Below, one piece after another: positions 41,043 through 48,051 of a stretch of 48,051 nucleotides of DNA. The translations under genes and the position numbers were made by a program. The notes below the pieces were generated by a model that was not told the DNA's origin, did not search any database, and saw nothing but the letters and a program-made list of their open reading frames with translations. The stretch is taken from NCBI GenBank assembly GCA_023336815.1, contig JAMBLJ010000111.1, positions 1-48,051 on the forward strand, read 5' to 3'. This DNA is from Actinomycetes bacterium (lineage in GTDB: Bacteria > Actinomycetota > Acidimicrobiia > Spongiisociales > UBA5794). Each line of letters starts with the position of its first letter. The first letter of the stretch is position 1.

Positions 41043-41591
41043 ATGACACACAACACACATCCGCACACGGCCCCCGATCGGATCGTCCCGGTCACACATC
41101 CAAATCCCACCAAGATTCTCGGAATGATCGTCAAACGCTCCTTCGCTGCACTTTCGACGACTTCGCCTGCTGATCGCCCGCATGTTGCAGGTGTTCTCTA
41201 CGCGGCTGTAGGCACGACGCTCTACGTGAACTCCTTGAGCGCAAGCCGCAAGGTCCGCAACATCGAGGCCAACAAACACGTCGCTGTTGTCATACCCGTT
41301 CGGCGGCTACCAGTCGGCCCGCCGTCGTCGATCCAGTTTCAGGCCACTGCGACCATCCTCGGCATCGATCACCATGAGATCCAGGCTCTGGCCACAGCGG
41401 GTAGGCTGAAGACGATCACGAGTCACGGTGAACTCGATAACCCCGAAAGCTGTTTTATCCAGATCACGCCTGGGGATGCGGTGTTCACCTACGGCCTGGG
41501 ACTCTCCCTCGTTTCCCTCATCCGGGACCCACTCAACGCCGGTGGTCGGGTGAATCTCAGCGACATGACGGCGACGGAGACTGAATCGTGA
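41043..41591 (+). CDS. Pyridoxamine 5'-phosphate oxidase-fold (FMN-binding split-barrel) protein
   Basis: This 182-residue protein has the FMN-binding split-barrel pattern. KRSFAALSTTSPADRPHVAG is a first strand-pair, TTLYVNSLSASRKVRNIEANK (in part) is the conserved KxxNIxxN-like region, and VVIPVRRLPVGPPSSIQFQATATIL (in part) follows. Members bind FMN, F420 or heme, and none can be assigned here. A TACATT box (41031-41036) lies 6 bases before the ATG. Its position opposite an AraC regulator suggests it is the regulator's target. Confidence 0.78.
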   Translation: MTHNTHPHTAPDRIVPVTHPNPTKILGMIVKRSFAALSTTSPADRPHVAGVLYAAVGTTLYVNSLSASRKVRNIEANKHVAVVIPVRRLPVGPPSSIQFQATATILGIDHHEIQALATAGRLKTITSHGELDNPESCFIQITPGDAVFTYGLGLSLVSLIRDPLNAGGRVNLSDMTATETES

Positions 41592-41645
41592 AGCTGGGAA
41601 TGCCCGCACCCCGGGAGGTACGTAGCGCCGATACACTTTATCACC

Positions 41646-42962
41646 ATGACCGCTCCCTCCGTATGGCTGACAACTCTCGGCTGCTCCAAGAACCAGGTTG
41701 ATTCCGACAAGATCTCGTCTGTCCTCGGTGACTCGGGCTACGTCGATGCAACCGATCCCGCAACAGCGGATGTGGTCATGGTGAATACGTGTGGCTTCAT
41801 CGATGCTGCCAGACGTGAATCGATCGATGCGATCCTGGAACTTGCGGATGCGAAACGTGATGAGGCAAAGCTCGTTGTGATGGGATGTATGGCCGAGCGC
41901 TACGAGAAGGAGTTGATCGAGGCGCTGCCTGAGGCCGACGCGGTGATCGGCTTGTCCCGGTACGCCGAGCTGGTCGATGAACTCGATGCGATGACCGGCT
42001 GGCAACCGATACAGATCGGTGGGGTGAAGCGCTCGCATATGGACATTCTCGAGGTCGTTCGGCGCCCAACACCCGCTACACCGTACGCGTATGTCAAAGT
42101 GGCGGAAGGCTGCAACAAGACATGTGCGTTCTGTGCTATTCCTCTTATCCGGGGCAAGCAGCGATCCCGTGGGGGCGATGGCATCGTTGCGGAGATCGAA
42201 GGACTTGTGTCGGGGGGAGTTCAAGAGATAGTGCTCGTCGCACAGGATCTCGCCGCGTATGGACGCGACAATGGGGCTGGCTCCATCGAGGCCCTCGTCG
42301 AAGACGCGGCTTCAGTTGAAGGCCTGTCGCGGCTGCGACTGTATTACCTGTACCCGAAGGAGATCAGACACGGTCTCATCGATCTCATGGCCGGTCATCG
42401 GGTGATCGCCAACTACTTCGATCTGTCCCTTCAACATTCGTCACAGAAGCTTCTGCGGGCGATGCGAAGACCAGGAAGTGGCGACGGACACCGGGAACTC
42501 ATCTCGCGAATCCGGAACGCTGCCCCCGATGCGGCGACACGATCCAGCTTCATCGTCGGGTTCCCTGGAGAGTCGGACGACGATGTCGAGGACCTCGCTT
42601 CCTTCCTGCACGATGTTCGCTTGGATTGGGCTGGATTCTTCCCGTACTCTCGGGAGGATGGAACGACGGCTGCGGACATGGAGAATCAGGTGCCGGCTGA
42701 AGTCATCAGCGAACGACTCCGCTACATTCAGAACATCCAGGATCAGATAACCGTTGAAAACAACGTAGCTACTGTAGGAGACACCGTTCGGGTCCTTGTC
42801 GACCAGGTTGAAGATCGCCAATCGGTCGGTCGTTCGTATCGTGAAGCTCCCGAGATCGACGGGATGATCTTGCTCGACGATGGGCGACCAGGGGAGTGGG
42901 TCACCGCCACGATCACAGGCGCGTACGGCACTGACACGACGGCAACGGTGATTCACCTGTGA
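41646..42962 (+). CDS. rimO: Ribosomal protein S12 methylthiotransferase RimO
   Basis: RimO methylthiolates an aspartate of ribosomal protein S12 using two [4Fe-4S] clusters. The 438-residue protein has the N-terminal domain cysteines in TTLGCSKNQVDSD and VMVNTCGFIDAARRESI and in VVMGCMAE. The radical-SAM motif CNKTCAFC (about residue 155) is within VAEGCNKTCAFCAIP. A C-terminal TRAM domain follows (residues about 375-438). The GCSKNQVDS and CGFI patterns separate RimO from MiaB. A TACACT box (41632-41637) is 8 bases before the ATG, and the stop overlaps cinA (GTGA), so it heads the rimO-cinA-thpR operon. Confidence 0.95.
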   Translation: MTAPSVWLTTLGCSKNQVDSDKISSVLGDSGYVDATDPATADVVMVNTCGFIDAARRESIDAILELADAKRDEAKLVVMGCMAERYEKELIEALPEADAVIGLSRYAELVDELDAMTGWQPIQIGGVKRSHMDILEVVRRPTPATPYAYVKVAEGCNKTCAFCAIPLIRGKQRSRGGDGIVAEIEGLVSGGVQEIVLVAQDLAAYGRDNGAGSIEALVEDAASVEGLSRLRLYYLYPKEIRHGLIDLMAGHRVIANYFDLSLQHSSQKLLRAMRRPGSGDGHRELISRIRNAAPDAATRSSFIVGFPGESDDDVEDLASFLHDVRLDWAGFFPYSREDGTTAADMENQVPAEVISERLRYIQNIQDQITVENNVATVGDTVRVLVDQVEDRQSVGRSYREAPEIDGMILLDDGRPGEWVTATITGAYGTDTTATVIHL

Positions 42963-44197
42963 ATGTCGAGTCGCTTGCTATCGGCACCGAGCTTCTGCTC
43001 GGCCAGATCATCAACTCGAACGCGGCTGAGATCGCGACGAGGCTCGCTGATTTCGGCATGACACACAGAAGACAAACGGTCGTGGGCGACAACGCCTCAC
43101 GCATGGAGGCCGCGATCGGTGAGGCTGTCGAGCGCTCTGATGTCCTCATCATTACGGGCGGTATTGGGCCTACACAGGATGACATCACTCGGGAAGCTGT
43201 CGCCAGCGTCGCAGGTGTCGATCTGATACTCGACACTAGCTATGCCGAGGAGATGCGTACGCGCTGGGAGAAAATGGGTCGTGAGTTCCCTGAATCCAAT
43301 CTGCGTCAGGCCTATCGCCCGCACGGCGCACGGGTCGTTCCGAATGCGAAAGGAAGCGCACCTGGTTTCGGTATCGAGATCGATGGATGCTGGGTGTTCG
43401 CCCTCCCGGGCGTACCTGTTGAGATGACAGCGATGCTCGATGATCATGTCGTACCGTATCTCCGCTCGCTTGGCGGGGCCGACGAAGGTGTGGTCGTGAG
43501 TCGTGTTCTGAGAAGCTGGGGGATGTCTGAGGCGAGCGTCGGAGAGATGTTCGACGACATCTTCCATGAAAGCGAGAATCCCACGGTTGCATTCCTCGCC
43601 TCGGCTGGTGTGATCAAGATTCGTCTCACCGCGCGGGCAGTATCGGAGAGCGAAGCTCGGAAGCTGATCGAACCTGTTGAGACGACGGTTCGTGATCGCC
43701 TCGGCGACAGGATCTTTGGTGTGGATGATGACAGCATCGAGGCGATCATCCACACGATGCTCCTCCGCAAGGGTTGGACGATCGCCACGGCAGAGTCAGC
43801 AACAGCGGGTCTTGTTGCATCGCGCCTCACGGGCGTACCAGGTTCGAGCGCAACTTTCCGCGGATCGATCGGCGCCTACGCACCAGATATCAAGACCTCA
43901 CTTCTCGGCGTTTCGGAGTCGCTCATGCGAGAACGGGGCATCGTCTCGGAAGATACTGCACTTGCCATGGCGCGTGGTGTCCGGTCCAAGCTGTCAGCTG
44001 ACGTCGGGGTAGCGGTTACGGGGTCGGCTGGACCATCACCGCTCGAGGTAGAAGCTGGCACGATGTGTGTGGCGGTAGTTACGCCAGATGGAGAACGGTC
44101 GAAAACCTTCAAGATGCCGGGCGATAGGGAAAGGGTCCGCACCTACACCGCGACCGCTGCGCTCCACCATGTGCGTCTTGCATTGATGGGCACGTGA
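42959..44197 (+). CDS. cinA: CinA-like protein (competence/damage-inducible; MoaB-like + NMN amidase domains)
   Basis: This is a two-domain protein of 412 residues. The N-terminal MoaB-like domain opens with SLAIGTELLLGQIINSNAAEIA and has the segment ITGGIGPTQDD. The C-terminal domain has TAESATAGLVASRLTGVPGSS, which is the NMN amidohydrolase-type region (SCTGGL-like, here SATAGL), then SVAVTGSAGP-type sequence (VAVTGSAGPSPLE). The Cys of the usual SCTGG motif is Ala here. Homologues recycle NMN or hydrolyse ADP-ribose. Translation starts at a GTG overlapping rimO and the stop overlaps thpR (GTGA). Confidence 0.92.
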   Translation: MNVESLAIGTELLLGQIINSNAAEIATRLADFGMTHRRQTVVGDNASRMEAAIGEAVERSDVLIITGGIGPTQDDITREAVASVAGVDLILDTSYAEEMRTRWEKMGREFPESNLRQAYRPHGARVVPNAKGSAPGFGIEIDGCWVFALPGVPVEMTAMLDDHVVPYLRSLGGADEGVVVSRVLRSWGMSEASVGEMFDDIFHESENPTVAFLASAGVIKIRLTARAVSESEARKLIEPVETTVRDRLGDRIFGVDDDSIEAIIHTMLLRKGWTIATAESATAGLVASRLTGVPGSSATFRGSIGAYAPDIKTSLLGVSESLMRERGIVSEDTALAMARGVRSKLSADVGVAVTGSAGPSPLEVEAGTMCVAVVTPDGERSKTFKMPGDRERVRTYTATAALHHVRLALMGT

Positions 44198-44754
44198 CAG
44201 GTCACGCGTTTCTCGCTGTCGACCTCACGGACGAAGAACGTCATGCTCTATCTGCATCGCTTGCCGATGCGAACCCAGGCCGATCGATGCCAGGTAAACG
44301 CACCAGACCACAGAACTGGCACGTCACATTACGGTTCCTCGGTCCATGTTCTGACTTCCAGGCAGAAACGTTGCTCCACGAACTCGACGAGGCCATCGAG
44401 AAATCTGCCGGCGCCGTCAGCGCTACCGGGCTGGGAGCCTTCCCGCGTCCGTCACGAGCGGGCGTGGTGTACTCCCGGATCAGAGACGAGTCGCTGCTGC
44501 TGGATATGTTGGCCGGCCGATGCGAGGATGCCGCACGCGAGATCGGGTTCGCCGCCGACGAGCGTCCGTTCGTGCCACACATCACGCTGTCCCGGCTCCG
44601 ACCGGCGCAGGATCTTCGGAAGGAGATCGAATCGTTCGCACCGTTCAGTGTGCGGATAGCGGTCGAGTATGTGACGTTGTTTCGTACGCGCCATTCGCGC
44701 GACGGAATCAGCTACGAATCGATGGGTCAGATCGATCTCGCTGCGGCTCGCTGA
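44194..44754 (+). CDS. thpR: RNA 2',3'-cyclic phosphodiesterase (ThpR/LigT)
   Basis: This 186-residue 2H phosphoesterase has both signature tetrads, HVTLRFLG (about residue 46) and HITLSRL (about residue 129), so the catalytic histidines are intact. The family opens 2',3'-cyclic phosphates to 2'-phosphates and can act in reverse on tRNA halves in vitro. The start GTG overlaps cinA (GTGA) and 216 bases separate it from recA. The position next to recA is common in actinobacteria. Confidence 0.92.
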   Translation: MTGHAFLAVDLTDEERHALSASLADANPGRSMPGKRTRPQNWHVTLRFLGPCSDFQAETLLHELDEAIEKSAGAVSATGLGAFPRPSRAGVVYSRIRDESLLLDMLAGRCEDAAREIGFAADERPFVPHITLSRLRPAQDLRKEIESFAPFSVRIAVEYVTLFRTRHSRDGISYESMGQIDLAAAR

Positions 44755-44843
44755 ACACATCGGCGAACCCGTGCGCAGTTCGCTGGTGTTGCGGCGATCT
44801 TCGAGGGTGGTCGCATGGCTGGTCACTTCGCATCTCGAGATGC

Positions 44844-44878
44844 TTGGCATCGAACGTGTGTTCGGTTATCGTTCGAAC
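44844..44878 (+). promoter_or_regulatory. recA promoter with SOS (LexA) box
   Basis: TTGGCA (44844-44849), a 17-base spacer and TATCGT (44867-44872) form a sigma-70 type promoter. The spacer contains CGAACGTGTGTTCG (44851-44864), a perfect CGAAC-N4-GTTCG box, so LexA would block RNA polymerase. GTTCGAAC at 44871-44878 overlaps the -10 end and may be a second weak site. The recA ATG is about 93 bases downstream. Confidence 0.88.
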
Positions 44879-44970
44879 AACACCACCGAATACCAAACGT
44901 GTGATTCATGTCGTAATCTGTCACACCGGCTCGATACGGTGAGTACATACCAATCGAAAGGGAACAGCAG

Positions 44971-46041
44971 ATGGCTTCAGAAGCGAACGAAAAGGACAAG
45001 AACCTCGAGATGGCGATGTCCCAGATCGAGCGTCAGTTCGGTAAGGGCGCCATCATGCGACTGGGGACCGATCAGATCACTCGGATCAAAGCGATCCCCA
45101 CAGGGGCGCTTGCGCTCGACCTGGCCCTTGGCATAGGTGGTGTTCCGCGAGGACGGGTCGTAGAGATCTTTGGCCCGGAATCATCAGGCAAGACGACATT
45201 GGCTCTACACATCCTTGCGGAAGCGCAACGTAACGGCGGTACCGCTGCCTTCATCGACGCCGAGCACGCGCTTGATCCGATCTACGCAAGGGCGATCGGT
45301 GTCGACATCGATGAACTCCTCATCTCCCAGCCCGACACAGGTGAACAAGCACTCGAGATCGCTGACATGCTGATCCGCTCTGGTGCACTCGATGTTGTTG
45401 TCATCGATTCGGTGGCAGCACTGGTTCCTCGCGCCGAGCTCGAAGGGGACATGGGGGACACCCATATGGGTTTGCAGGCGCGGTTGATGTCCCAGGCCCT
45501 CCGCAAGCTTGCGGGGACGATCAACAGATCCGATACCACCGCCATCTTCATCAATCAGCTCCGCGAGAAGATCGGTGTCATGTTCGGCTCGCCCGAGACA
45601 ACCCCTGGCGGACGTGCCCTCAAGTTCTACTCGAGTGTGCGCATCGATATCCGCAGGATCGAGGCGATCAAGGTTGGTACCGAGAACATCGGCAACCGGG
45701 TCCGCACCAAGATCGTCAAGAACAAGGTTGCGCCACCCTTCAGACTCGCCGAGTTCGACATCATGTTTGGTGAGGGGATCTCACGGGAAGGCAGCCTCAT
45801 CGATGTCGCCGTCGAGGAAGGCATCGTGCGTAAGGCCGGAGCCTGGTACACCTATGACGGTGACCAGCTTGGCCAGGGCCGTGAGAAGGCGAAAGACTAT
45901 CTCAGGCAGAATCCCGAACTGGCCATGCAGCTCCAGGATCAGGTCCTCAGGGCGGTTGGGCTCATCGAGGAAGACGGCGAAGAAACAGACGATGTGGCGA
46001 CTGAGGATGTCGAAGCGGGTACAACTCCAGAAACCGAATAG
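44971..46041 (+). CDS. recA: Recombinase RecA
   Basis: This is the full-length (356-residue) strand-exchange and LexA-coprotease protein. Walker A is [13 protein letters not shown], Walker B-type strand is [16 protein letters not shown], and the DNA-binding loop sequences include [19 protein letters not shown] (in part) and [20 protein letters not shown] (in part). The C-terminal tail is acidic, as usual. RBS-like AAGGGAAC lies before the ATG. The promoter has a perfect SOS box. There is no recX downstream; instead about 230 bases precede rny, which is less usual for actinobacteria, where recX commonly follows recA. Confidence 0.97.
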   Translation: MASEANEKDKNLEMAMSQIERQFGKGAIMRLGTDQITRIKAIPTGALALDLALGIGGVPRGRVVEIFGPESSGKTTLALHILAEAQRNGGTAAFIDAEHALDPIYARAIGVDIDELLISQPDTGEQALEIADMLIRSGALDVVVIDSVAALVPRAELEGDMGDTHMGLQARLMSQALRKLAGTINRSDTTAIFINQLREKIGVMFGSPETTPGGRALKFYSSVRIDIRRIEAIKVGTENIGNRVRTKIVKNKVAPPFRLAEFDIMFGEGISREGSLIDVAVEEGIVRKAGAWYTYDGDQLGQGREKAKDYLRQNPELAMQLQDQVLRAVGLIEEDGEETDDVATEDVEAGTTPETE

Positions 46042-46090
46042 GACGAATTATCGGAAAGTCGGTTTTCGCGTTCCCGGATGGTGTCCGGTG

Positions 46091-46183
46091 ATGTACTATC
46101 GGAGCACAATCACACACATTGCTACTGAAACTGAACCGAAACGAGAGCGTCCGAATGCAAGGCACAGGGTGAAAGACTCATAG
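46091..46183 (+). CDS. Possible 30-residue basic peptide between recA and rny
   Basis: A short frame encodes MYYRSTITHIATETEPKRER, then PNARHRVKDS and stop. It has no convincing ribosome-binding site; ATGs this short occur by chance. It is listed only because the recA-rny gap otherwise holds no gene. Treat it as doubtful. Confidence 0.2.
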   Translation: MYYRSTITHIATETEPKRERPNARHRVKDS

Positions 46184-46210
46184 TCGAAAGCTCGAAGTGA
46201 TCTTGTGTGT

Positions 46211-46236
46211 GTGCCGAGCCCATGGTGGCTCGGCAC
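46211..46236 (+). repeat. 10-bp perfect hairpin in the rny leader
   Basis: GTGCCGAGCC (46211-46220) and GGCTCGGCAC (46227-46236) pair perfectly around a 6-base loop. No T-run follows, so it is not a typical terminator. It ends 34 bases before the rny ATG and could stabilise or regulate the leader RNA, or act as an attenuation or processing element. Confidence 0.6.
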
Positions 46237-46270
46237 GTTCGTATCCGTGGCGGGGGATAGAGGAACGAAG

Positions 46271-47797
46271 ATGGAACAGATCGCGAATCTGATCATTCCG
46301 GGTCTGGTCGTGGCCGGGGTGTTCCTGGCTGGTCTGCTCGTTGGCCGACGTTTGGTCAAACAACCCCAGGCTCCAGAGGAGATGCTTGCCGATGCTCGCA
46401 TGGAGGCCCAGAGGATTCTCGCCAGGGCAGACGAGGAAGCTCGAGCGAAGGCTGAAACCTATCGCGACAGGGAACAAGCGACACTCGAACACCGAAGGGT
46501 CGAAGTGACCTCGATCGAGGACAGGGTGACACAACGTGCCGCAACCCTGGAGCAACGCGCAGCCAACCTGGCGCAGCGTGAGGAACTCGTGATCGAGAAG
46601 GAAAGGCTTGTCGGCGAGCAATCGAACGAGGCTGCACGTCTTCAGCAGGATGCGCTCCTCGAACTCGAAGCGCTTGCCGGATTCGATTCCTCGGCAGCCA
46701 AAACCGAACTCCTCCAGAAGGTCGAGGACGAGGCGCGCAGAGACGCGATGGTCCTCGTCCGCGATATGGAAACGAAGGCACGTGAGGAAAGCAACCGACG
46801 CGCCCGTCGGATCCTCGCCACCGTCATCCAGAGGGTGTCGTCTGAGGTCGTATCGGAGACCACCATCTCGTCCGTTGCGCTGCCTTCGGATGATATGAAG
46901 GGGCGGATCATCGGTCGGGATGGGCGCAATATTCGTACGTTCGAAGCGATCACGGGTGTTGATCTCATCGTAGATGACACTCCAGAGGCTGTCTCTGTCT
47001 CCACGTTCGATCCCGTGAGGCGAGAGGTAGCGCGACGAGCGCTTGAGCGTCTCGTGGAGGATGGACGCATCCATCCAACGTCGATCGAAGAAGCGTACGA
47101 AAAGGCGAAGGACGAGGTCGAGCAGTCGATCCGCGATGCGGGGGAATGGGCCATGCTCGAAGTCGGTCTCACGCGGCTCCACCCGGAGTTGACGACCCTC
47201 GTTGGTCGCCTCCGCTATCGCACGAGCTACGGCCAGAACGTCCTCGACCATCTTGTCGAATCCGCACATATCGCCGGCATGCTTGCGGCTGAACTCGGAG
47301 TAGACGAGGTGGAGGCCAAGAGGGCGGCGTTCCTCCATGACATCGGAAAAGCAGTGAGCCACGAGGTCGGTGGATCACACGCGCTCATCGGAGCGGAGAT
47401 CGCCCGACGTTTCGGTGAGGACGCAGGTGTTGTGCATGCGATCGAGGCTCACCACAACGAGGTCGAGCCTCGGTCGCTCACAGCCGTACTCGTCCAGGCA
47501 GCTGACGCGGTGTCGGCGGCACGCCCTGGTGCTCGCCGCGAGGCGCTCGAATCCTATGTACGACGGCTCGAACGGCTTGAAGAGATCGCTGAGGGATTCG
47601 ATGGAGTGGAGAAGGTGTTCGCCCTTCAGGCCGGTCGCGAGGTTCGCGTCGTGGTCGATCCAGGGAGTCTGGATGACGCTGGGTCCAAGGATCTCGCCCG
47701 CCGCATCGCACGCAAGCTCGAGGACGATCTTCAGTATCCGGGTCAGATAGAGGTCACGGTGATTCGCGAGTACCGGGCGAAGGACTACGCCAGGTAG
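46271..47797 (+). CDS. rny: Ribonuclease Y
   Basis: RNase Y is a membrane-anchored endoribonuclease that starts mRNA decay. This 508-residue protein has an N-terminal membrane segment ([19 protein letters not shown], residues 7-25). A long charged coiled coil follows to about residue 190, then a KH domain with [19 protein letters not shown] and an HD domain with the metal ligands in [19 protein letters not shown] and [10 protein letters not shown]. All the catalytic His/Asp residues are present. The ATG at 46271 has AGGAACGAAG before it; a longer frame at 46205 would run through the leader hairpin. Its presence beside rnj means both RNase J and RNase Y are encoded here. Confidence 0.95.
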   Translation: MEQIANLIIPGLVVAGVFLAGLLVGRRLVKQPQAPEEMLADARMEAQRILARADEEARAKAETYRDREQATLEHRRVEVTSIEDRVTQRAATLEQRAANLAQREELVIEKERLVGEQSNEAARLQQDALLELEALAGFDSSAAKTELLQKVEDEARRDAMVLVRDMETKAREESNRRARRILATVIQRVSSEVVSETTISSVALPSDDMKGRIIGRDGRNIRTFEAITGVDLIVDDTPEAVSVSTFDPVRREVARRALERLVEDGRIHPTSIEEAYEKAKDEVEQSIRDAGEWAMLEVGLTRLHPELTTLVGRLRYRTSYGQNVLDHLVESAHIAGMLAAELGVDEVEAKRAAFLHDIGKAVSHEVGGSHALIGAEIARRFGEDAGVVHAIEAHHNEVEPRSLTAVLVQAADAVSAARPGARREALESYVRRLERLEEIAEGFDGVEKVFALQAGREVRVVVDPGSLDDAGSKDLARRIARKLEDDLQYPGQIEVTVIREYRAKDYAR

Positions 47798-47874
47798 GCT
47801 TTGCGCGAGGCCCAAGACATGGAAAGCCGGGTACCCTCCCGAGCTCCCAGTTTCTGCGATCAGCGGAGCACCCA

Positions 47875-48051
47875 ATGACTGATGCCACCATGCTCGGGAT
47901 GCCGAGCGTCAAAGAAGTCCGTAAGCCGACGAGGATCGGTCGGCGCTACTTCGTGCGCACATTCGGATGCCAGATGAACGAGCACGACTCCGAACGTATT
48001 GCCGGTCTCCTCGAGGCTGATGGCATGGTGCCCGTGTCATCAGCTGATGAC
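47875..48051 (+). CDS. miaB: tRNA-2-methylthio-N6-dimethylallyladenosine synthase MiaB, 5' part
   Basis: This gene is cut by the window end. The 59 codons visible give [20 protein letters not shown], then [20 protein letters not shown] and [25 protein letters not shown] matches the N-terminal cluster-binding domain of MiaB (first cluster cysteine in TFGCQMN). MiaB adds the methylthio group to i6A37 of tRNA. A GGAG ribosome-binding site is 7 bases before the ATG. It lies 77 bases after rny. Confidence 0.9.
   Translation, partial: MTDATMLGMPSVKEVRKPTRIGRRYFVRTFGCQMNEHDSERIAGLLEADGMVPVSSADD

Noticed and set aside
46178-47362. Minus-strand frame (394 codons) opposite rny
   Set aside because: It is antisense to RNase Y, whose TM, KH and HD motifs are complete. 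No supporting signals were found.
1-48051. tRNA or rRNA genes, CRISPR arrays, IS elements and attachment sites
   Set aside because: By eye I found no tRNA T-loop with matching arms, no regular repeats with spacers and no transposase. A covariance-model scan would be needed to exclude a tRNA formally.

Overview
The window looks like chromosomal DNA of a high-G+C Gram-positive bacterium, most likely an actinobacterium of the Acidimicrobiia type. This is inferred from the gene set and has not been tested by phylogeny. The indications are a mycothiol-enzyme-like DinB-fold protein, a DUF222/HNH endonuclease under a CGAAC-N4-GTTCG type SOS box, an OleA-OleBC-OleD cluster with fused OleBC, and an actinobacterial order of housekeeping genes (M16 protease-dapB, dapA-rnj, ftsK, rimO-cinA-thpR-recA-rny-miaB). 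No rRNA, tRNA, CRISPR array, insertion sequence or prophage was recognised.

Layout. 1-8.4 kb: mixed small units. These are a TIGR03084-type protein, a LOG-family protein, a tandem-GNAT protein, a two-gene mini-operon of small proteins, YajQ, a 32-residue lysine-rich protein, a CobS-like AAA+/VWA pair and ArfB. 8.6-14.8 kb: a zincin, an M16 protease with dapB, a thioredoxin-TPR protein facing away from dapA, then dapA-rnj. 14.9-18.4 kb: a four-gene osmoprotectant-type ABC transporter closed by a clear terminator. 18.6-20.8 kb: ftsK. 20.9-24.4 kb: an acyl-CoA synthetase and a PabB-PabC-like fusion with altered catalytic motifs.

24.4-29.5 kb holds the most interesting metabolic locus. An RpiR/SIS regulator is divergent from four tightly coupled genes: a KamA-like radical SAM aminomutase, both subunits of a 3-oxoacid CoA-transferase, and a class III aminotransferase. 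Together they could convert an alpha-amino acid to a beta-amino acid, then to a beta-keto acid and its CoA ester. The KamA protein keeps the cluster, PLP and carboxylate-binding residues but not the two Asp that hold lysine, so its substrate is probably not lysine.

29.5-36.1 kb: two tandem paralogous small proteins of unknown function with a decayed third copy between them, a PHP phosphatase, and the ole operon for head-to-head fatty acid condensation, preceded by an operator-like palindrome. 36.2-41.6 kb: the SOS-controlled HNH protein, a Tat-lipoprotein metallo-beta-lactamase-fold hydrolase, a GGCT-like protein, an HpcH/HpaI aldolase, a DUF1858-like protein, and an AraC regulator divergent from a flavin/PNPOx-like protein. 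41.6-48.05 kb: rimO-cinA-thpR, SOS-controlled recA, rny, and the 5' end of miaB running off the window.

A signal that runs through the whole window is a TANNNT -10 box 6-9 bases before the start codon of about 20 transcription units. It suggests that leaderless transcripts are common here. Genes inside operons instead start by ATGA/GTGA overlap with the preceding stop, and a minority carry a Shine-Dalgarno sequence.
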